NCBI GenBank assembly: GCA_964490705.1
Contig: CAZBCG010000004.1
Span: 176,958-240,957 of the forward strand
Length of the DNA stretch: 64,000 nt
Reading direction: 5' to 3'
Origin: Fodinibius sp964490705
GTDB taxonomy: Bacteria; Bacteroidota; Rhodothermia; Balneolales; Balneolaceae
Below, in pieces: positions 36,608 to 46,325 of this stretch. A program made the translations under genes and the position numbers. A model generated the notes under the pieces. That model made no database searches and had not been told where the DNA came from. It worked only from the letters and a program-made list of their open reading frames with translations. Position 1 is the first letter of the stretch; every line of letters begins with the position of its first letter.

Positions 36608-38656
36608 CTACTTCGAAGCCGGCTTGGCCTCTTCTTCAGTTTCCGGCATCCACACACTCATATTGTCGGGTCCCCTGTTATTCCAGGCATAGTACGGAAT
36701 TGCTGTAAAGGTGGTCTCCCTAGCCTGTCGCCCGTTTGATGTTTGCCAGAAACTCTTGGCAGGACCTTTCAAAACATGTACACCTTTAAGTAGATCAGTT
36801 TTCTCCTCAACAGAGATCTCTGCATTTCGATCAATTATCAAGTTATCGACATGTCCATTATTATCTTTGCCTTCAAGAGCATAAACCAACGGTCCCCGCT
36901 GCAGCGCCAGACGATTGCGATCAGCTTCTACTTTTTCATTTGCTTTCACTTTTCGCACAGGCATGGGTAAATCAATTGAAACTTTATCCCCCTGTTTCCA
37001 TTCTTTAGAGATAACGGCATATCCATTTTCCATATTAGGCTCAATCGTTTCTCCATTCACGCGAAATTCAGGAACTTCTTCAATTTCTTGGCTGAAGTGA
37101 TAGAGATCACCGGGCACTGCTTCATTTCGCGCCCAACCAGGGACACGGACCATGAGTTCAAATGTCCCCGCTTCTTCTGGATTAATCTCTATCTCAATAT
37201 CACCGCTCCATGGATAATTGGTGTTCTGTACGATCTGTACATTGTGATTCTGAAGATTTATTTCTGCCTCATTAGCCAGAAAGAGATTTACATACAGCTG
37301 ATCTTCTTTCTTGGCGTAAACATATCCCGGTACCGAAGGAGTAAATCGAGAAGTGTTCGAAGGACAGCATGCCACGCCAAACCATTCCTTGCGTTCATCT
37401 TGTCCATCGGAAGCCAGCGGATTGGGATAGAAAAAGCGATCACCTTCCAGAGAAACACCTGAAATTACGCCGTTATAAAGCGTACGTTCGAGCACATCAT
37501 AATATTTGGCATCTCCTTTCAGCAGAAACATGCGATGATTCCAAAATACGTTGGCAATCGATGCACAAGTTTCGGCATAGGCCGACATATTGGGCAGCTG
37601 GTAGCTTTCGCCAAAAGCTTCGCCCTGGCTCGTAGCTCCTACCCCGCCGGTGATATACATCTTAGTATTTACGACATCATCCCAAAGCTTATCCAGGGCA
37701 GACTCGTAATCATCAGCCTTTTTTAGTGCTGCAATATCAACCATGGATGAGAACATATATCCGGCTCTGACGGCATGACCTACGGCTTCTTCCTGTTCAA
37801 CCACAGGCTTATGATCCTGGGCATAACTTCGTCCCTCTTCTTCGGGATGCTTAAATTTACCCCGTTGATCAAGGAAAAACTTAGACAGATCCAGATACTT
37901 CTCATCCCCGGTCACACGGTAAAGTTTGACGAGTCCAATTTCTATCTCTTGGTGTCCGGGTACTTCTTTCAGCTTATTCGGCCCAAACTCTTTAGCAACC
38001 AGATCAGCGGCCTTAGTAGCTACGTTCAGCAAATCTTTCTTACCAGTGGCTCGGTAATGAGCTACGGCTGCTTCAAACATGTGTCCCAGATTATAGAGTT
38101 CATGGCTGCCCTCACGGACCATCTCCCATCGCTTATCCCCCACTTTTCTTATGTAATTAACTTTTTTAGCGCTGTCGCCCAAGATAGTTCGGACGGTATA
38201 TAAGTATCCATCCTCTTCTTGTGCTTCGCTGATATAGTGGACCAGCGTATCCAATTGTGCTTCCAATTCTTCATCGGGATAGGTCTGAAGACTGTAAGAA
38301 ACACCTTCAACAATTTTAAAGACATCACTATCATCAAATCTGAAACGCGAATTAAAAGTACCTTCTTCTACCCCTCCAGCTACTTTAAAGTTTTTAATGC
38401 GGCCCGTTTCTCTGGATTTCTCAATCGCAATGGGGATGGTCTTTTTGTAATTTCGTTTGATACGCGGCCCCCAGAAATTATCAGTGACCTTTACCGACGT
38501 AAATTCTACCGGCTCTACGGGATAATCTGCCTCCTCGGCATTGGTACAGCCTGACATTAAGAGTAAGCCGACCACTGAAATAACCAAGAAAACATATAAA
38601 AGGTGAAAGTTTTGGGGCAAAATCGATCTTTTCTTTAAAAATGAGAGAGCTTTCAT
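36608..38656 (-). CDS. GH127-type beta-L-arabinofuranosidase lipoprotein
   Basis: 682 residues, lipobox LMSGC. The DUF1680/GH127 signature FGVACCPSNTSR lies at about residues 427-438; in characterised GH127 enzymes the first conserved Cys of this block is the nucleophile, ligated to zinc with a Glu further upstream. Opening motif VKVTDNFWGPRIKRNYKKTIP and the TGGVGATSQGEAFG segment are family-typical. It should release terminal beta-L-arabinofuranose from arabinan or arabinogalactan-like side chains. Last gene before the susC control region. Confidence 0.88.
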   Translation of the reverse strand: MKALSFLKKRSILPQNFHLLYVFLVISVVGLLLMSGCTNAEEADYPVEPVEFTSVKVTDNFWGPRIKRNYKKTIPIAIEKSRETGRIKNFKVAGGVEEGTFNSRFRFDDSDVFKIVEGVSYSLQTYPDEELEAQLDTLVHYISEAQEEDGYLYTVRTILGDSAKKVNYIRKVGDKRWEMVREGSHELYNLGHMFEAAVAHYRATGKKDLLNVATKAADLVAKEFGPNKLKEVPGHQEIEIGLVKLYRVTGDEKYLDLSKFFLDQRGKFKHPEEEGRSYAQDHKPVVEQEEAVGHAVRAGYMFSSMVDIAALKKADDYESALDKLWDDVVNTKMYITGGVGATSQGEAFGESYQLPNMSAYAETCASIANVFWNHRMFLLKGDAKYYDVLERTLYNGVISGVSLEGDRFFYPNPLASDGQDERKEWFGVACCPSNTSRFTPSVPGYVYAKKEDQLYVNLFLANEAEINLQNHNVQIVQNTNYPWSGDIEIEINPEEAGTFELMVRVPGWARNEAVPGDLYHFSQEIEEVPEFRVNGETIEPNMENGYAVISKEWKQGDKVSIDLPMPVRKVKANEKVEADRNRLALQRGPLVYALEGKDNNGHVDNLIIDRNAEISVEEKTDLLKGVHVLKGPAKSFWQTSNGRQARETTFTAIPYYAWNNRGPDNMSVWMPETEEEAKPASK

Positions 38657-38761
38657 TGCAAGTTAGAAATTAAGTTATATCGGTTTCTTTGTCTTTATCT
38701 TTCAAATATTCGTAATAATCATTCAGTTGAATGCCCCACCCAATCTGGTTCCTTAATATTT

Positions 38762-40861
38762 TTACTCGACTACCGGGAATTGAGAGATACGAAGCGTAGT
38801 AGCACCGTATGGTACCAGCGTAATTTTTTCTGCCGGCACCTTCTTTGTGCCGGGATCTTGTCCATATCGTTTCTGATCGCTAACGGGCAGTGGTCCTGCA
38901 GAATGTTTGTACATTGTCCACTCTTTTACAGGTTTGCCCTTGGTCTCCAGTTTTATCGGCACATTTTCCAGATTCCAGGGATATTCACCAGACTTACTTT
39001 CATCATAAACCAGCTCAAAATCTTTTTCATTAATGATATCTTCGGGAATTCCATAATTCCACGGACCCTTCGGATAGACTTCTTTATAGGGATACTGAAT
39101 GCGCCAATTTCCCTTTTCGGCAGGCTTTTCTTGCCACTGCTCATCAATTTTAAGGGCGTAAACCAGCGGGCCACGTTCAATGCCAGCTGACATCTCAGCC
39201 CATCGACTTGTACGAATTTCCATTGGCAACTGCAGAGTAATAGTATCCCCTGGTGACCAGATACGATCGATCGTTACCATTTGCCCTTCGCTATGTTCTT
39301 TAACCTGATTCCAGGACCTGCCATTAATTTGAATATTAGCCGTTTCCGCCCATTGCGGGATACGCAGCTTGAACGGAAATTCAACGCGATCTGAACTTTG
39401 TACTGTAAAGTTAATTGTATCATCAAAAGGATAATCGGTCTCCTCAACTACGGTGATTTCCGTACCGTCTCCCACTTTGGCCGTCACTTCACTGGAGGAA
39501 TAAATCATGGCCGCAAGACCGTTATCGGCTGTAGCATACCACAGGTTCTGGACCAACTTCGGCCATCCCTGATGCATATTCGTAGTACAGCAGGGATATC
39601 CCGTCAGCACTCCGTAGCAGAGCTGGGCATTGGCATCATTAAAGAAGTTGCGGATCTTGTGTGATACCTCAATCTGATTGGGCTGTTGAAAATACTGACG
39701 AGTCTTATACTCATCATCGTGCTGTGTAGGCAAAGCATTAAATGCCACTTTCTCCAGGTAATCGGCAAAATAGGTATCGCCGGTAATGCGGGTAATTTGT
39801 TCAAAGGAATACATCATTTCCACAACCGTACACAGTTCTGTGCCTTGTGTCGGATTGTTGCCGTGGAGATTTTCATCAGCGCCGTATAGCCCTGTGACAA
39901 ACCCATGCACATCCTTGAGATCTTGCAGCCCTTCCCGGACAGACTGTATTGCATTTGCATCCTTATTTTTTTGATAGTAGATGACCGGAGCCTTAAGTCC
40001 CATCGCAAGATTTACAGTATGTAATTTCGGTACAGGATTTAATTTAGCGATAATTCCGTTGTTGAAGACTTTTTCCCAATCGTATGTTTGCGAATAAATA
40101 AGATCACCAAGTTCCAAGAGAAACTTATCCCCGGTGTGATTGTACAGCCAATACGCAATCAGCAGATTGTCGGCCCCGCGTCGGTTGCCCCAGTACGACC
40201 AGTTATCAAGCGGCTGGTTAGGCAAATGTTTCAGCTGATAGCGAAAATAGTTCGTCATCAGATCGAGTACCCGACCATCCCCAGTAGCCATATAATACTG
40301 TTTGAGAACCTTCAGCATCACCATTTTGGGCCACCAATCTCTGCGCGGGCCTTCCTGCACACCCCGTCGATCCTCGGGCGGATCACTCTCAAAAGGAATG
40401 GGACCAAAATATCCATCATCCTGCTGGTTGTTAATACTCCACTCTATCCACGGCTGTACTTTATCCTTCAGCTTTTGATCATCCAACAAATAAGCCAGCG
40501 GCAACAGCCCATCCAGCCAGTATGGACCGCGCTCCCAGCCATCCCCATCACCGCCGAGCCATCCATTAGTAGGACCGACTACTTCGGTGTAAATTTCATC
40601 AAGGTGTCCGGTTAATCCATCCCTCTGCCTTTTAAGTTGCTCATGCAACCAGCCTTTAGGCTTTATTGCCCCAATAGGAAGTTCTGCATAGGGTTTATTC
40701 CTTAACGGTGAGCGATTAGAAACATAAAAATCATTCGAACTTTGAGGTTCGATAACCCTAGCAGCATTGTTATTCGTAGTTTCTTTCCCCAAAAAAGTTA
40801 AACCACTCATCAGTCCGAATCCAGAGCCCGCGATACTTTCTATGAATTTTTTTCGATCCAT
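38762..40861 (-). CDS. DUF1680/GH127-clan beta-L-arabinofuranosidase-like protein
   Basis: 699 residues with a signal-like N-terminus (residues 1-30, no lipobox). The GYPCCTTNMHQGWPK block at about residue 420 matches the Cys-containing active-site block of the DUF1680 clan but in a different subgroup from the 36608 protein (TTNMHQGWPK instead of PSNTSR), so it may belong to GH146 or another branch. Likely acts on L-arabinose-containing chains. Follows a sulfatase and precedes the other arabinofuranosidase by 105 bases. Confidence 0.8.
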   Translation of the reverse strand: MDRKKFIESIAGSGFGLMSGLTFLGKETTNNNAARVIEPQSSNDFYVSNRSPLRNKPYAELPIGAIKPKGWLHEQLKRQRDGLTGHLDEIYTEVVGPTNGWLGGDGDGWERGPYWLDGLLPLAYLLDDQKLKDKVQPWIEWSINNQQDDGYFGPIPFESDPPEDRRGVQEGPRRDWWPKMVMLKVLKQYYMATGDGRVLDLMTNYFRYQLKHLPNQPLDNWSYWGNRRGADNLLIAYWLYNHTGDKFLLELGDLIYSQTYDWEKVFNNGIIAKLNPVPKLHTVNLAMGLKAPVIYYQKNKDANAIQSVREGLQDLKDVHGFVTGLYGADENLHGNNPTQGTELCTVVEMMYSFEQITRITGDTYFADYLEKVAFNALPTQHDDEYKTRQYFQQPNQIEVSHKIRNFFNDANAQLCYGVLTGYPCCTTNMHQGWPKLVQNLWYATADNGLAAMIYSSSEVTAKVGDGTEITVVEETDYPFDDTINFTVQSSDRVEFPFKLRIPQWAETANIQINGRSWNQVKEHSEGQMVTIDRIWSPGDTITLQLPMEIRTSRWAEMSAGIERGPLVYALKIDEQWQEKPAEKGNWRIQYPYKEVYPKGPWNYGIPEDIINEKDFELVYDESKSGEYPWNLENVPIKLETKGKPVKEWTMYKHSAGPLPVSDQKRYGQDPGTKKVPAEKITLVPYGATTLRISQFPVVE

Positions 40862-40913
40862 GGCTGTAATATTTCAGAAGTTTTTTGTTTATAAATGTAG
40901 CGCTGTCAAACCC

Positions 40914-40929
40914 AACGCTAGAAAGCGTT
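40914..40929 (-). other. Small stem-loop between sulfatase and GH127-like gene
   Basis: AACGCT and AGCGTT form a 6-bp stem with a 4-base loop right after the sulfatase stop. No T tract follows on the minus strand (GGGTTTG), so termination would be weak; it may be an mRNA-processing or stability element. Confidence 0.35.
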
Positions 40930-40935
40930 GTGAAC

Positions 40936-42357
40936 CTAATTTTTCCAGCGGCTAGACTGCCGTTCAAGTGCATTCATTTCTGTCTCAGCGCCTTTGTCGC
41001 CCTGTTGATCCATCCAGTGATCAAGCTTTTTCTTAAGACTTTGCCTAACCGAATCATAAGCCGGGTCATCAGCTACATTATGAAGTTCAAACGGATCCTT
41101 TCGTAGATCGTATAATTCAAATTCGGGACGATTTTTATACATTTGAACCCGCTTTTGGGCAAACGGATTTCCCTCCTCGGCTTTAAGTTCCCAAGATTCA
41201 AAAGGTCCATATCCACCGGTCACCAGATTGGAAAATTCATTCTCATGATTCACGTTCCAAATGAGGCGAAAGTTTTTAGATCTTATGCTTCGAATACCAT
41301 AAGCCTCAGGCCCGTTATAAATCCCTTTTGACGTCTGAACGCTAAACGCATAGTCATTATGCTGGGTTTGGTTGCCCTTTAAGACCCGCAAAAAGCTATT
41401 CCCATCAAAATCATGTTCTTCAGGGTCCCCTCCTATAGCATCAATTAATGTAGGTACAATATCTACATATTGGATAATGGCATCAGATTTTTCTCCGCCA
41501 GCAATCACACCCGGCCAACGAAAAATGGCACCCGAACGAACTCCGGTATCGTAGGATGTCCATTTGCTATGCGGCAGGTGAGATCCCTGCTCGGTAAGAA
41601 ATATGACAATCGTATTTTCCTCTTGCCCGGTTTCCTTAAGGTGCTGGAGCACAGTACCCACTTGATTATCCAAATAGGAAATTTCTGCATAATATCTGGT
41701 CATTGCTTCCCTGGTTTCCGGTGTGTCCACAATATAGGGGGGCAGGTCGAGCTCATCCGGATCATAAGGAAAAGGATTACCTCTATTCCATGGGCCATGT
41801 GGTTGATTTGAAGCTACAACCAAACTCCATGGTTTTGATTTATTTTCCTCAAAGAATGATCTGACTTTACTCAAGTCTAAATCCACTCCCTTACCACCAT
41901 CGTGATGCCGACCGCCTAAAAACTCGAATGGGAAATTCTCTTTGGGAGCTTCATGTCTTTTACCTATTAATGCTGTCCGATAGTCAAAATCATTTAAATA
42001 GTGAGGCAGGCTCTGTATATCCGAATAAACTTTACTGTGATTGGGATGAGCACCATTACGCACAGGATGAATACCGGTGTACAAACTCATTCTGGTTGGT
42101 GCACACATGGGTGATGAGTTAAAAGCATGATCAAAAGAGATCCCCTGTGCTCGAAGCTGGTCCAGATTCGGAGTGCTTATCTGATCGTTATTCATATCAT
42201 GATAAGTCATATCATCAGCCATGAACAGAAGGATATTAGGAAGGTCATCGCCACCTTGTTCGGAATCGGATGTATTTTGAAATTTATATGAGGTTGTTGC
42301 TAATAAAGAAATAAGCAGCAACGGAACAGAAATTATTTTTACGAATAGCCTATTCAT
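40936..42357 (-). CDS. S1 sulfatase, N-sulfoglucosamine-sulfohydrolase-like
   Basis: 473 residues from the ATG at 42355-42357, which begins the signal (MNRLFVKIISVPLLLISLLA); the frame is open to 42459 but the extra 34 residues are not signal-like. The formylglycine motif is CAPTR (Cys85), metal ligands in NILLFMADDM. The usual second Asp-His-Gly-type motif here reads FLTEQGSHLPH, so one metal-binding Asp seems replaced by Glu-Gln; activity should be checked. Paralogue of the 15406 sulfatase (shared C-terminal WMDQQGDKG). Confidence 0.85.
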   Translation of the reverse strand: MNRLFVKIISVPLLLISLLATTSYKFQNTSDSEQGGDDLPNILLFMADDMTYHDMNNDQISTPNLDQLRAQGISFDHAFNSSPMCAPTRMSLYTGIHPVRNGAHPNHSKVYSDIQSLPHYLNDFDYRTALIGKRHEAPKENFPFEFLGGRHHDGGKGVDLDLSKVRSFFEENKSKPWSLVVASNQPHGPWNRGNPFPYDPDELDLPPYIVDTPETREAMTRYYAEISYLDNQVGTVLQHLKETGQEENTIVIFLTEQGSHLPHSKWTSYDTGVRSGAIFRWPGVIAGGEKSDAIIQYVDIVPTLIDAIGGDPEEHDFDGNSFLRVLKGNQTQHNDYAFSVQTSKGIYNGPEAYGIRSIRSKNFRLIWNVNHENEFSNLVTGGYGPFESWELKAEEGNPFAQKRVQMYKNRPEFELYDLRKDPFELHNVADDPAYDSVRQSLKKKLDHWMDQQGDKGAETEMNALERQSSRWKN

Positions 42358-42422
42358 CTTAAAGTGCTTGAGCATATTATCGTACATGTTAAGTGACAAG
42401 AAGTCTTGACATAAAAATTTAA

Positions 42423-42447
42423 CTATCAAAGTATGTAATTTTGATAG
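42423..42447. other. 8-bp inverted repeat upstream of the sulfatase at 40936
   Basis: CTATCAAA and TTTGATAG, perfect 8-bp arms, 9-base loop, 66 bases before the chosen sulfatase start and unlike the LacI palindrome. It may be an operator for another regulator or a leader hairpin. Confidence 0.35.
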
Positions 42448-42462
42448 AATAATAATCAAAAC

Positions 42463-42483
42463 CCCGGACCAATAGGCACCGGG
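42463..42483 (-). terminator. Possible terminator of the old susD remnant
   Basis: On the minus strand CCCGG-11 bases-CCGGG followed by GTTTTG lies about 60 bases after the stop of the SusD remnant. A short GC stem and a broken T run make it a weak terminator at best. Confidence 0.35.
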
Positions 42484-42543
42484 TCATCAATCAACATTTC
42501 ATAAAATGATGTACTTAATCAATCTTTCAAATTTAAAAACTAA

Positions 42544-42651
42544 TTACCATCCGGGATTTTGCGGCAGGTTTTCGTTTTTGTAAATCTCTGATTGTGGAAT
42601 TGGATACAGGTACATGCGATCATCCCAAACCCAATTAATCAGACCTCTACA
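42544..42651 (-). pseudogene. C-terminal remnant of a second SusD
   Basis: Between two sulfatases the minus strand encodes about 35 in-frame codons ending in TAA (42544-42546) whose protein is a textbook SusD C-terminus: WDDRMYLYPIPQSEI, then YKNENLPQNPGW. An in-frame stop (TGA, 42652-42654) lies immediately upstream and there is no start or body. This is the tail of a deleted susD gene, distinct from the intact one at 31525, whose C-terminus reads YPLPQSAIDANPALDQN. Confidence 0.85.
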
Positions 42652-42673
42652 TCAACAGAATCCTCTTTTTAAC

Positions 42674-44416
42674 CTATTTTTGTCCCGGGCGTGGAAGAAT
42701 ATAGGTTCTGTTAGCTTCGTCGATAAACAACTGGCGTAATTCTTTTACTATTTTCGGATGATGCTGTGAGAGATCATAAATTTCGCTTCGATCTTCATCA
42801 ATGTTATATAATTTCCACTTGGGATTATCAGCTATTCCCTGATTATTCATTACATCTTTTCCAACCAGTTTCCACTTTCCTTTACGAATAGCCGCGTTAC
42901 CAGTATGCTCAAAGACAAACGATCGTTCTTCTAATTCTTCTCCGTTAACTACAGGCACCAAACTTAGACCTTCTAAAGGAGTGATTTCATTGCCATCATA
43001 TCGTTTGGGATAATCGGCACCTGCTACATCATAAATAGTAGCTGTTATATCAAATAGAAAACCAGGTTGACGGCGGATTGCCCCATGAACATCTTCTTTA
43101 AACCTTTCAGGCCAATGCATGATTAAAGGCGTTCCCACACCCCCTTCATAAGCATAATGCTTATATTCGCTCCAGGGAGTATTAGAAACATTTGCCCAGC
43201 CAGAACCATATGCAATACCAGTTCCGGGACCACCCATTTTTTCAAGCTCTTCACCCTCGTAAAGTTTACTGGGGAGGCCGGGAGTACCAGCACCTATTCC
43301 CTGCCCTCTTCTGTTTTTTGGGGCTAAAATTTCCTCTGTAAGATCAAATCCATATGGACCCCATTCGGCATCGGCTCCGTTATCACTTAGGAATATAATC
43401 AGCGTGTTATCCAGTTCCCCAGTATCCTCTAAATGCTGAATAATCCGTCCAATTCCATCATCCATATTATCTACCATGCCGGCATATACTGCCATTCGAC
43501 GAGCAAGATCTTTCTGTCGTTTTTCGGGAATTTCGGACCATGCCAGATTTCTTTCCAAACTTCCGGGTACGCCATGATCTTCGGCAACATCAGGTCTGGG
43601 AATAGAACTTCTAGGGGACAGCTCAGTATCTTCGGGAATAATACCAATACGTTTCATCCGGGCCAGCCGTTCTTGCCTTAATACATCCCAACCGTCTTTA
43701 TATTTATCTTTATACTTGTTGATATATTTCTCTGGCGCTTGAATTGGAAAATGAGGAGCCTGATGCGAAACAAATGTAAACCAGGGCTTGTCAGGTGCTT
43801 CTTCTTGTGACTGTTTAATAAACTCTATTGCAAGATGAGAAAATGCATCCGAAGCGAAGAATTCTCCTTCCTCAAATTCAGGTTCTGGTCGGTCTTCAGG
43901 TAATCGCACCATCATTTCCGGCTCCCAGGCGTTGGCTCCATAACCGTGGGTAAATCCGTAAAATTCGTCAAAACCTTGCTTAGTAGGTACAGGATCATTG
44001 ACATGCCATTTACCGGTCATGTAAGTATTATATCCTGCTTCTTTTAATACTTCAGCAATTGTAACCGTATTATCCTGTAAACGCCCACGATAACCCTGTG
44101 GATTATCTTCTTTACCATCTCCGGCAAAGAAACCTATACCCGCCTGATGCGGATACAGCCCGGTTAGCAAAGAAGCCCGTGAAGGACTACAGCGCGCACT
44201 GTTATATAGTTGCGTAAAGCGAACTCCATTATCAGCCAACTGATCAAGGTTTGGCGTCTGAATTTCACCTCCATAGCTTCCGAGATCAGAATATCCAAGA
44301 TCATCGGCCATGATCAAAAGAACATTCGGTTTCTCTTCTTGAGCTAAGGCATGTTGACCTATTCCAATGGTCAATAAAAGAATAACAGTACTAAAAACTA
44401 CTTTTACTTCCCTCAT
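42674..44416 (-). CDS. S1 arylsulfatase-type sulfatase
   Basis: 580 residues with a signal peptide ending near ALAQ. The formylglycine motif is CSPSR (Cys76) in SARCSPSRASLLTGLYPHQAGIG; metal ligands are in NVLLIMADDLGYSD and IFLSDNGAD. It is the longest sulfatase of the window and a paralogue of the 19960 enzyme. It is followed by the SusD remnant and preceded by the sulfatase pseudogene, so it sits among the debris of a second PUL. Confidence 0.92.
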   Translation of the reverse strand: MREVKVVFSTVILLLTIGIGQHALAQEEKPNVLLIMADDLGYSDLGSYGGEIQTPNLDQLADNGVRFTQLYNSARCSPSRASLLTGLYPHQAGIGFFAGDGKEDNPQGYRGRLQDNTVTIAEVLKEAGYNTYMTGKWHVNDPVPTKQGFDEFYGFTHGYGANAWEPEMMVRLPEDRPEPEFEEGEFFASDAFSHLAIEFIKQSQEEAPDKPWFTFVSHQAPHFPIQAPEKYINKYKDKYKDGWDVLRQERLARMKRIGIIPEDTELSPRSSIPRPDVAEDHGVPGSLERNLAWSEIPEKRQKDLARRMAVYAGMVDNMDDGIGRIIQHLEDTGELDNTLIIFLSDNGADAEWGPYGFDLTEEILAPKNRRGQGIGAGTPGLPSKLYEGEELEKMGGPGTGIAYGSGWANVSNTPWSEYKHYAYEGGVGTPLIMHWPERFKEDVHGAIRRQPGFLFDITATIYDVAGADYPKRYDGNEITPLEGLSLVPVVNGEELEERSFVFEHTGNAAIRKGKWKLVGKDVMNNQGIADNPKWKLYNIDEDRSEIYDLSQHHPKIVKELRQLFIDEANRTYILPRPGQK

Positions 44417-44484
44417 TCTGTGAGTATATGATTTAAAGTTTCCGGGACTTTTTAAATTGATAGTATTTTATATAGACAAAATTG

Positions 44485-44960
44485 TTATTCCTCTTCGGGG
44501 AAAAATTCAACCTCATATTTTTCCTGCAGTTCATTAATCCTTTCTTTAAGACGCTCTCGAACATCAAAATATTCCGGATCATCATAAACACTTTGCAACT
44601 GCTCGGGATCTTCCTTCAGATCAAAAAGTTCCCATTCATCTTCTTCGTAATTTCTTCGTAATAATGTGCAAGTGTATATCTGTCAGTACGAATCCCGTAG
44701 TGTTTTGCTACGCTGTGAACTCGCGGCGGACCTTCATAATAGTGATAATAAACGGCATCGCGCCATTCTCCGGAATGCTCTTTTTTAAGTAGAGGAACCA
44801 GTGACTTTCCCTGCGCCTTTTTGGAAATTTCGGCACCTCCCAAATTAAATATTGTTGGAGCCAGATCCAGATTTTGAACCAACTCTTTTTTAACAGATTC
44901 AGCATCAATACACAGATCGAAATTATTTGAAAACACAATAAATAAGAACGATGGGGTACC
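44485..44960 (-). pseudogene. Sulfatase pseudogene: N-terminus deleted, frameshifted
   Basis: The minus strand encodes the C-terminal third of an S1 sulfatase: ELVQNLDLAPTIFNLGG, GKSLVPLLK, YGIRTDRYT and, in another frame, WELFDLKEDPEQLQSVYDD. The break is an 11-bp tandem duplication (TTCTTCGTAAT, 44641-44662). Deleting one copy joins the two frames into YTLAHYYEEDEWELFDL, the canonical sulfatase ending. The catalytic N-terminal part with the CxPSR motif is absent. Stop at 44485-44487. Confidence 0.88.
44641..44662. repeat. 11-bp tandem duplication causing a frameshift
   Basis: TTCTTCGTAAT occurs twice in direct succession. Eleven is not a multiple of three, so it shifts the sulfatase frame; one copy restores it exactly. 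This marks a recent inactivating event. Confidence 0.9.
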
Positions 44961-45071
44961 AATACATAAATGTTATCGACAATATACCGATTGCCAAAAG
45001 AACAAAATTAACTAAATAATCAGGAATATCGTTATAAAAAAATAAGACGCACAAAGGCTCAAATATGAAGA

Positions 45072-46100
45072 TCAATTATTTGGCTTACAGCCGCAAGAAG
45101 CCCTTATTTTCAGTGTTGTCAGAACTTCAATATTCTCTGTCGGCTCATCAGGATCGTCAATGGTTTGAATCAATTTTTGTGCAGCTCGTTTTCCCACTTT
45201 ATAGGCAGGTTGGTGAATAGTGGTAAGCGGAACGTCCAACAGTGGCGCTCGAATATCATCCGTAAAGCCCACAATGGCGATATCATCAGGTATAGAAAGT
45301 TTGGCTTCTTTGATAGCTTGAATAGCACCGATAGCCGAAGGGTCGTTAACAGAAACAACAGCTTCAGGATAATCGGATTTGGGCAGTGATAAAAGCTCTT
45401 TCATTGCCTCATATCCCCTTTCTTCTTGAAATCCCGCTTCAATAATCCAATCTTCTCGAAGCGAAATATCGTGAGCTCGCAGCGCATCCTTGTATCCCTC
45501 TAATCGCTCCTTCCCAATCGAAACGTGAGGACCACTCAGGTGAGCAATTTTAGTAAATCCATGAGCATTAATAAGATGCTCTGTAATCTGTTTCGAACTG
45601 CTTCGGTCATTAACGCTGACGCAGCTGGCACCTATATTTTCAATACAACGGTCAAAGAATACGACTTTTGTTCCGGAGTTAATGAGATCTTTGTAAAAAG
45701 AAAAATCATCGGTTGTTTGAGAAGAGGATATCAAAATACCGTCAACACGCTTAGAACGAAGGGTACGGATAGCCTCTTTTTCATGCTCGAATTGTTCATT
45801 CGCATTTGTAAGGAATAACTGATAATTCGAAGCGTAAGTAATTTCTTCAATGCCGCGTACTACTTCCGGGAAAAAGGCATGGGTGATTTCAGGAATCACC
45901 ACTCCAATGGTGTATGTCTTACTTGATACCAGGCTTTTAGCTACATGGTTGGGGGTATATCCCATGCTCTTAGCCTTCTCTATCACTTTTTCGCGTGTTT
46001 TTTCATCTACATTCGATCGGTTATTCAGAGCACGAGAAACCGTCATTGCTGATACACCCAGTGCTTCTGCAATATGCTTAAGCGTAACGTCGGAACTCAA
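45072..46100 (-). CDS. LacI-family transcriptional regulator (paralogue 1)
   Basis: 342 residues: LacI helix-turn-helix (VTLKHIAEALGVSAMTVSRALNN, 5-27) with the hinge-helix motif HVAKSLVS (about 57-64), then a periplasmic-binding-protein-like sensor domain (GVVIPEITHAFFPEVVRGIEE onward). Very similar to the second LacI protein at 54062 over the full length. A degenerate copy of the operator palindrome lies 52 bases before its start, which suggests autoregulation. Ligand unknown; galactose, arabinose or an oligosaccharide released by the locus is expected. Confidence 0.93.
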   Translation of the reverse strand: MSSDVTLKHIAEALGVSAMTVSRALNNRSNVDEKTREKVIEKAKSMGYTPNHVAKSLVSSKTYTIGVVIPEITHAFFPEVVRGIEEITYASNYQLFLTNANEQFEHEKEAIRTLRSKRVDGILISSSQTTDDFSFYKDLINSGTKVVFFDRCIENIGASCVSVNDRSSSKQITEHLINAHGFTKIAHLSGPHVSIGKERLEGYKDALRAHDISLREDWIIEAGFQEERGYEAMKELLSLPKSDYPEAVVSVNDPSAIGAIQAIKEAKLSIPDDIAIVGFTDDIRAPLLDVPLTTIHQPAYKVGKRAAQKLIQTIDDPDEPTENIEVLTTLKIRASCGCKPNN

Positions 46101-46151
46101 AATAGAAATGTTTTAATAGGAATTAGATGATAGTTTGATACCCCAAACAAC

Positions 46152-46165
46152 TGTTAACGGTATCA
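46152..46165. promoter_or_regulatory. Degenerate LacI-type operator before lacI paralogue 1
   Basis: TGTTAACGGTATCA matches the shared palindrome at 12 of 14 positions, 52 bases upstream of the lacI start. The mismatches fall in the right half-site, so weaker binding and autoregulation are a reasonable inference. Confidence 0.55.
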
Positions 46166-46325
46166 TACGCAATATGATAACACTCTGACTGTAGTTATCA
46201 AATAATTTTCCAGCCGATTCAAAACTTGTAAAAAAATAATCATTTAGCTTGTGAAGTGCTGTGATTTCAATGAGTGATGCTAACATTTTCATCGATGTAT
46301 TTTGCCATTTCTTTTCTGACATTCC

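Noticed and set aside
42423..42447. CTATCAAA/TTTGATAG as part of the LacI regulon
   Set aside because: It shares no half-site with the TGTTA/TAACA palindrome.
46113..46322. 69-codon minus-strand frame between GH53 and lacI
   Set aside because: It covers the operator and lacI promoter, has no recognisable ribosome site or family, and its composition is not protein-like.
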